From: Fimbriimonadaceae bacterium
GTDB lineage: Bacteria > Armatimonadota > Fimbriimonadia > Fimbriimonadales > Fimbriimonadaceae
Assembly (NCBI GenBank): GCA_025451715.1
Contig: JANWJY010000139.1
Location: forward strand, 1-8,329
DNA length: 8,329 nucleotides
Direction of reading: 5' to 3'
The notes beneath the pieces were generated by a model. That model was not told the origin of the DNA, made no database searches, and saw nothing but the letters and a program-made list of their open reading frames with translations. The translations under genes were made by a program, and so were the position numbers. Shown one piece after another: positions 4,660-8,329 of the stretch. The stretch's first letter is position 1. Each line of letters starts with the position of its first letter.

Positions 4660-7373
4660 GAGCCCCTCTTTGCGACGATGAGGAACGTCTGCACAGGCCC
4701 CGTCGCGTTGAAGTAGTGCTTGCCGCTCGAAGTGGTCAGGCGCTCGTAACGGTTCCTCACCGGGTCGTACAGCCAGAGCGTCTTGTTTCCGACGAGAGAC
4801 TTGACCTGCAGCAGGATCCGCTCGCCGCTGACGAGACCGGACATCCTCACTTTGAACGTCTCCTCTCGGTCCCACACGCCGATGTCCTTGTACATCGTTC
4901 GGTTCGTCAGGATGGCCGACTGGAATCCGCCTGGCGAAGGCGGAAGTTCCGAGTCTCGCTTGGGATCGAACCCGTTAAACGTTAGGCTGCTCTGCCCGAC
5001 GATCACGTGCGTCTTGTGATCGCGCGAATTGCTGAACTCGACCTTGGTCTCCCACTTTTGTTCGGAAGGCCCCGGCGGGTTCATCGGTTGCGGGCCGCGG
5101 TTCAATGGGAAGTCGGTCGGCGTGAACACCATGACGGCTCCTTCGGGCCGCAGCGCGCGGACCATGTATCCCTTGCCGGGAACAAACGAGGTCGCGGGGA
5201 GCATCGTGCCCGCGTCGGGGTTGCCGCCGTTGGGAACGAACTCGAACACCGTGTTGCCGATGATCGTTCCGACCGACTCCGCGTAAGTCGAGAGCGCTTC
5301 CGTCGCGACGGTGAAACTCAAGTTGGTCGTCGCGAGATTCTGCGCGAACGGCACCGACACCGAGTTCCAGCCCGGTAGGAGGGCGGTGGACATCGGTGTC
5401 TTCGGCGGTGAGTAGCCACGCACCAAGATGTTCGTCAGCGACGGCAGACGCAGGAAGTACCCTTGTCCCGCCATGACCTGCCCGGCGTCGGGGAAGAGGT
5501 CGTACCGCACGAACGTCGGGTTCCAATGGGCGAAGAGCGTCTGACCGTCTGTAGTCCCGAACACAGAGGTTGGTCGGATCCGGTACGGCTGCAGAGGGAT
5601 GCCAATAAGATTGAGCTGCGCACCGATCGCCGCGTTGTACACCGTGTCCGAGTCGGGGTCGCTGAGGTCGAGCGCGAGCAGTCCGACGCCCTTGTTCACG
5701 CGACGGCTGAACAGCTCGACAGCACCTTGGAACACGCGCACCGTGACAGGCTGTGCGTTGTTAAAGCTCGCGTCCGTGATCCTGTGTCCGAACGCGAAGT
5801 TCTGCACCGCGATCGCCGTCTGCGAACCGCCGATCCACTCGACCGAGACTTCGTATCCCGGTCCGACGGGAGCCGGTAGTCCCGTCAGCGTACCGATGAA
5901 GTTTCGCGCGGGGAAGGGATTGCCGCCGGTTGAGAACGAGCCCGCAGGAAGCACGACGCGAGAGTTCGCACCGAGGAACGGAACGTCGACGGCGACGCGA
6001 TACTGCTGTCCGCCGAACTGCGTGCTGACAAAGTTCGGCACGACGGAACCGTACGCTCCCGCAAAGTGGATCTCATCGTCTTGCACCGACGCGAAGAACC
6101 GCGTGAAGTCGGGACGCCAGTAGATCGGATACCCGGTCCCGGCGAGAAGCGACTCGTCGCCGTTCGCCGCCGTCCTGAACGCGTTCGACTCGATCGCGAA
6201 CACTCCGAAGTCGCTCGTGCCTCCCGTCGCCTCGATCGGGAACGGCTGCACCATGATCTTCATCCCCGCGGTCGTCTCGGTGTCGAGGATGTACTGCCTC
6301 TCGACCCAGCTGGCAAAGCTGAACCCCTCGATCGTGCCCGTGCCGCCAGCGAGCGTATCGATGACTTGCTGACCCAACACCACGAGGTCATCCATCGTCT
6401 GGTAGGAGCCGGGACTCGCGTAGTACAGTGCGTTGAAGGTCGGGAAGAACGCGGGGTACTCAGTCGAGACCTTCGACCACGCGGTGCCGGCCATCAAGTA
6501 TCGGATGAGGTAGACACCACCGGTGCTCCCCCCGGGCGGGAGCGAAGTGTTCAACAGGTTCGGAGCGATGAAGTCGCGGCAGCCGAGGGCCGACTGGTTG
6601 TACCAATCGTAGAACGCGCTCACGTCATACAGGCTGTCGAGAGTGGCCTCGATGACAGCCGGGTCGGGATTGTCGGGAAGCGAGCCGGGTGTGCGCACGA
6701 CGCGCATCGTCGCTGCGCGCACGAACCCCTCTTCCACGGCATCGAACGGATACGGATTCAGTCCTTGGTAAGCCATCAGGAGGCAGTGGACGTAGTTGAC
6801 CGCCGCGCTCACCGGCGAGTTGTATACGGGAAACCTGATCTCTGGCCCGTCCGGCCCGTTCGGGATGTAGTAGCCGCCCGCGACAGCGTAGCGGTCCTGA
6901 ATGTCGGCGTCGTAGTTCCGTATGTGCACGTCGCCGGCGAGTGCGGGCTGGCCGAACACGACGTTCATCGTCGACACTGATTGCGTGAAGACGCTCTCGA
7001 GCATCGTGCGATAGCCCGCAGGGAACACGCGAGGTCCAACCGTGTCGAACACGGGGTTGATGTTCCCGCCGACGCCTTGGAACCCGCCGTTCAATGGAAG
7101 GGGAACGCCGTTGCGGGTCAGCACGACGCGCAAGGGAAGAGTGAACTTTGTGCGCAGCCTACCAGTAGCCGACCAGCGCTCAAATTGGGTCCGCCCGAGC
7201 AGCGCTGTTTGGCGCGCATGGCGCCTCACTGCAGCGTCGGCCAGGTCGTGGATCCGTCCGGAAAGGCGCGCCTGCCCCACCTCGACGCGCAGCTCTGCCG
7301 CTGCAACAAGGGAAGCTGTCAAGACCGCGGCCGCTACCAGGAGCGACCGCGTAATTCGGTCAATCCGAAGCAC
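4656..7373 (-). CDS. Large secreted protein with metallopeptidase-like N-terminal region and duplicated beta modules
   Basis: A 905-residue protein of unknown function. The signal peptide is 1-26, probably cut after VAAA, with no lipobox and no later membrane segment, so it is exported. Region about 75-370 is mixed helix/strand and holds H196-CLLM followed by E214-E215-G216, a layout like HExxH...E gluzincin peptidases but with the catalytic Glu and second His replaced. The middle (380-570) looks beta-rich. Residues 586-752 contain two related modules sharing N-hydrophobic-IP/VP, PDAG and GxGY-x-x-R. A proline-rich linker (752-770) leads to a C-terminal beta domain (772-905) with GFDPKRDSELPP at 801-812. 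The only cysteines are C197 and C265. The GTG start follows an in-frame stop at 7385-7383 with no better start between. An AGAGG lies 12 nt upstream, further than usual. It is coupled to the lipoprotein gene by ATGA and lies 15 bp after the preceding gene. Confidence 0.8.
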   Translation of the reverse strand: MLRIDRITRSLLVAAAVLTASLVAAAELRVEVGQARLSGRIHDLADAAVRRHARQTALLGRTQFERWSATGRLRTKFTLPLRVVLTRNGVPLPLNGGFQGVGGNINPVFDTVGPRVFPAGYRTMLESVFTQSVSTMNVVFGQPALAGDVHIRNYDADIQDRYAVAGGYYIPNGPDGPEIRFPVYNSPVSAAVNYVHCLLMAYQGLNPYPFDAVEEGFVRAATMRVVRTPGSLPDNPDPAVIEATLDSLYDVSAFYDWYNQSALGCRDFIAPNLLNTSLPPGGSTGGVYLIRYLMAGTAWSKVSTEYPAFFPTFNALYYASPGSYQTMDDLVVLGQQVIDTLAGGTGTIEGFSFASWVERQYILDTETTAGMKIMVQPFPIEATGGTSDFGVFAIESNAFRTAANGDESLLAGTGYPIYWRPDFTRFFASVQDDEIHFAGAYGSVVPNFVSTQFGGQQYRVAVDVPFLGANSRVVLPAGSFSTGGNPFPARNFIGTLTGLPAPVGPGYEVSVEWIGGSQTAIAVQNFAFGHRITDASFNNAQPVTVRVFQGAVELFSRRVNKGVGLLALDLSDPDSDTVYNAAIGAQLNLIGIPLQPYRIRPTSVFGTTDGQTLFAHWNPTFVRYDLFPDAGQVMAGQGYFLRLPSLTNILVRGYSPPKTPMSTALLPGWNSVSVPFAQNLATTNLSFTVATEALSTYAESVGTIIGNTVFEFVPNGGNPDAGTMLPATSFVPGKGYMVRALRPEGAVMVFTPTDFPLNRGPQPMNPPGPSEQKWETKVEFSNSRDHKTHVIVGQSSLTFNGFDPKRDSELPPSPGGFQSAILTNRTMYKDIGVWDREETFKVRMSGLVSGERILLQVKSLVGNKTLWLYDPVRNRYERLTTSSGKHYFNATGPVQTFLIVAKRGS
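4663..4668 (-). promoter_or_regulatory. Ribosome binding site of the lipoprotein gene
   Basis: GAGGGG on the minus strand, with its GAGG core 5 nt before the ATG at 4659. It lies inside the last codons of the upstream gene. It supports this start over the longer in-frame extension and is the best-spaced Shine-Dalgarno sequence in the window. Confidence 0.6.
5118..5618 (-). repeat. Internal duplication: two related protein modules in the 905-residue protein
   Basis: Residues 586-655 and 667-752 share an ordered set of landmarks. LNLIGIPLQPY matches WNSVSVPFAQN. FPDAGQVMAGQGYFLRL matches NPDAG, then VPGKGYMVRA. Each ends in a hydrophobic strand (NILVRG and AVMVFTP). The second unit is about 15 residues longer, mostly between the landmarks. 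This is a diverged protein-level repeat with no obvious DNA identity, so the duplication is old. Confidence 0.55.
6729..6788 (-). other. Degenerate gluzincin-like site (H196 ... E215) in the 905-residue protein
   Basis: Codons 196-215 encode H-C-L-L-M, then a short loop, then EEG. In gluzincin metallopeptidases the helix carries HExxH and a glutamate some 19-25 residues on completes the zinc site, often in a W/x-x-EG(F/L/A) context. Here the first His and the downstream Glu are kept, while the catalytic Glu is Cys and the second His is Met. If homologous, it should be inactive. The resemblance is by eye. Confidence 0.35.
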
Positions 7374-7385
7374 TATAAGTGACTA

Positions 7386-7391
7386 CCTCTA
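7386..7391 (-). promoter_or_regulatory. Stop codon with embedded Shine-Dalgarno-like AGAGG
   Basis: The TAG stop of the upstream gene (7391-7389) runs into AGAGG at 7390-7386, 12 nt before the GTG start at 7373. Terminating ribosomes would stop directly over this site, favouring re-initiation. The spacing is longer than the usual 5-9 nt, so the site may be weak. Confidence 0.35.
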
Positions 7392-8329
7392 TGTTTGGAA
7401 GGATCCAATCTGGCTTAACGTTCGACTTGCGCCGCCGTTTGCCGTTCCAAGCACGAGATAGTAGTATGTCCGTCCGGAGAGCAGGTTCGGCCCGTCGTAG
7501 CCATAACTTGTACCAAATGCTGGGTCTGAGAGGTTGTCCCAGATCCAGTCCACCTCGACTCCAGGGAACTCGTCGTAGAGGAACACATAGAACTCGTCGG
7601 CGCCGGAGCCGCTGAGCCAGCGGAACGTCGGCCCCGAGGTGACGTTCTGCAGGATCAGTTCGTCCAGCGTGTCCACCACGACGATGTTGCTCAGCGGGCT
7701 TTCCATGTTCGGAAAGTCCGGGTAGAGCGCCGCGACCGCCGAGATCGCGTAGCTATAGGTAGAACTTTCGTTCGGGCCGATGTCCACGTAGAACGCAGAC
7801 AGCGGGTCCGCGCTGAAGTCGAGGTAGTTCATCACCGACGTGTCGCCAGGCGAACGATAGATGAAATAGCCCAGCAGGTCTGGATGCGTGAACGAGTCCC
7901 AGAACAGGTCGGTCTCAACGATCAGGTTGGTCAGGCCGCGGTTCTCGGCGCGCCGCTGCGCAACCATGACTCCGTCGGCGCGGTAGCGCTTGTCGAAGCG
8001 CTGCTTGACCTTGAGGTACGGATCTCCGGCGTTCGGCGCGCGCGTCGGGTCGACAGGCGTGACCCACGTGACTGCATCGAGCCCTGTCGGCGCGTCGAAC
8101 TCTGTCGGCACCGGATCGTCGAGGATCAGGTTCACGACCCGCGTCTCGCTGTTGCCGAGCGTCACAACGGAAACGTCGCTCCGATAGCCCTGCGCGGTTG
8201 CGGAGATCTCGTACGTTACTCCCGAGAGCACGTCCACGAGGGTGTACTGGCCGAGTGAGTTCGTGAAGTCGCGCGAGGCGCTGCCCGCTCCGTTGAATGC
8301 GAACACCGACACGTTCTCGAGCGGGTTTC
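7389..8329 (-). CDS. Secreted-type protein with carboxypeptidase-regulatory-like and Fn3-like domains, 5'-truncated by the window edge
   Basis: Only the C-terminal 312 or so residues are visible. The frame is open to the window edge, and the residues before the GTG at 8312 (NPLEN) read as part of the same domain, so that GTG is not the start. Counting from it: residues 1-66 are a carboxypeptidase-regulatory-like domain (VFAFNGAG, GQYTLVDVLSGVTYEISATA, GYRSD); 67-133 is a charged linker; 134-212 is Fn3-like (LFWDSFTHPDLLGYFIYRS, then YSYAISAVA, then ESPLSN); 219-306 is a second Fn3/Ig-like domain ending TYYYLVLGTANGGAS. No cysteines and no membrane segment are seen in the visible part. The domains suggest an extracellular binding or scaffold protein; export is inferred because the N-terminus is missing. 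It is the first visible gene of the minus-strand operon, 15 bp before the 905-residue gene, and shares a domain type with the lipoprotein. Confidence 0.8.
   Translation of the reverse strand, partial: NPLENVSVFAFNGAGSASRDFTNSLGQYTLVDVLSGVTYEISATAQGYRSDVSVVTLGNSETRVVNLILDDPVPTEFDAPTGLDAVTWVTPVDPTRAPNAGDPYLKVKQRFDKRYRADGVMVAQRRAENRGLTNLIVETDLFWDSFTHPDLLGYFIYRSPGDTSVMNYLDFSADPLSAFYVDIGPNESSTYSYAISAVAALYPDFPNMESPLSNIVVVDTLDELILQNVTSGPTFRWLSGSGADEFYVFLYDEFPGVEVDWIWDNLSDPAFGTSYGYDGPNLLSGRTYYYLVLGTANGGASRTLSQIGSFQT

Noticed and set aside
4660..4875. N-terminal extension of the lipoprotein gene up to 4875
   Set aside because: The 72 added residues are the out-of-frame shadow of the upstream gene's C-terminus and would bury the lipoprotein signal peptide.
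6066..6980. A 304-residue plus-strand open frame opposite the 905-residue gene
   Set aside because: The translation is Arg/Val/Asp-rich with no domain-like pattern, whereas the minus-strand frame has a signal peptide and structured modules.
7374..7388. Promoter inside the 15-bp gap before the 905-residue gene, suggested by A+T-rich TTATA
   Set aside because: The TATAGT-like match runs into the GTG start itself, so it cannot act as a -10 box for that start, and no -35 is seen.

Overview
The window is densely coding DNA, high in G+C by eye, from what looks like a diderm (outer-membrane) bacterium. Two plus-strand housekeeping genes run head-on into a minus-strand train of at least four envelope genes. 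The diderm call rests on an LptC/LptA-like membrane-anchored protein and a lipoprotein with an oligoglycine linker. The overall style (G+C-rich, secreted beta-rich proteins with carboxypeptidase-regulatory-like domains, an apparently leaderless promoter) would suit a lineage such as Armatimonadota. That is a low-confidence impression, not an identification.

Left part, plus strand (1-2448): the 3' part of priA, the primosomal replication-restart helicase, entering from outside the window, then a 189-residue HD-superfamily hydrolase 10 bp downstream. The priA stop codon forms the first half of a TAGAAT -10-like element placed 7 nt before the hydrolase ATG, as expected for a leaderless transcript.

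Right part, minus strand (8329 down to 2445), in transcription order: (1) the C-terminal part of a secreted-type protein with a carboxypeptidase-regulatory-like domain and Fn3-like domains, whose N-terminus lies outside the window; (2) a 905-residue signal-peptide protein with a possibly inactive metallopeptidase-like region, a duplicated beta module and a conserved-looking C-terminal domain; (3) a 286-residue lipoprotein with three Ig-like/carboxypeptidase-regulatory-like domains; (4) a 456-residue membrane-anchored LptC/LptA-like protein. Junctions are 15 bp, an ATGA 4-bp overlap, and either a 17-bp overlap or a 7-bp gap, so this is almost certainly one operon. The first three products look like extracytoplasmic adhesive or structural proteins. 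The fourth would sit at the inner membrane facing the periplasm, and may handle lipid or glycan export or serve the surface proteins in an unknown way.

The two transcription units meet tail to tail with overlapping stop codons (TTAG at 2445-2448), leaving no room for an intergenic terminator. There is no non-coding stretch over 300 bases. I saw no RNA genes, CRISPR arrays, insertion sequences or attachment sites.
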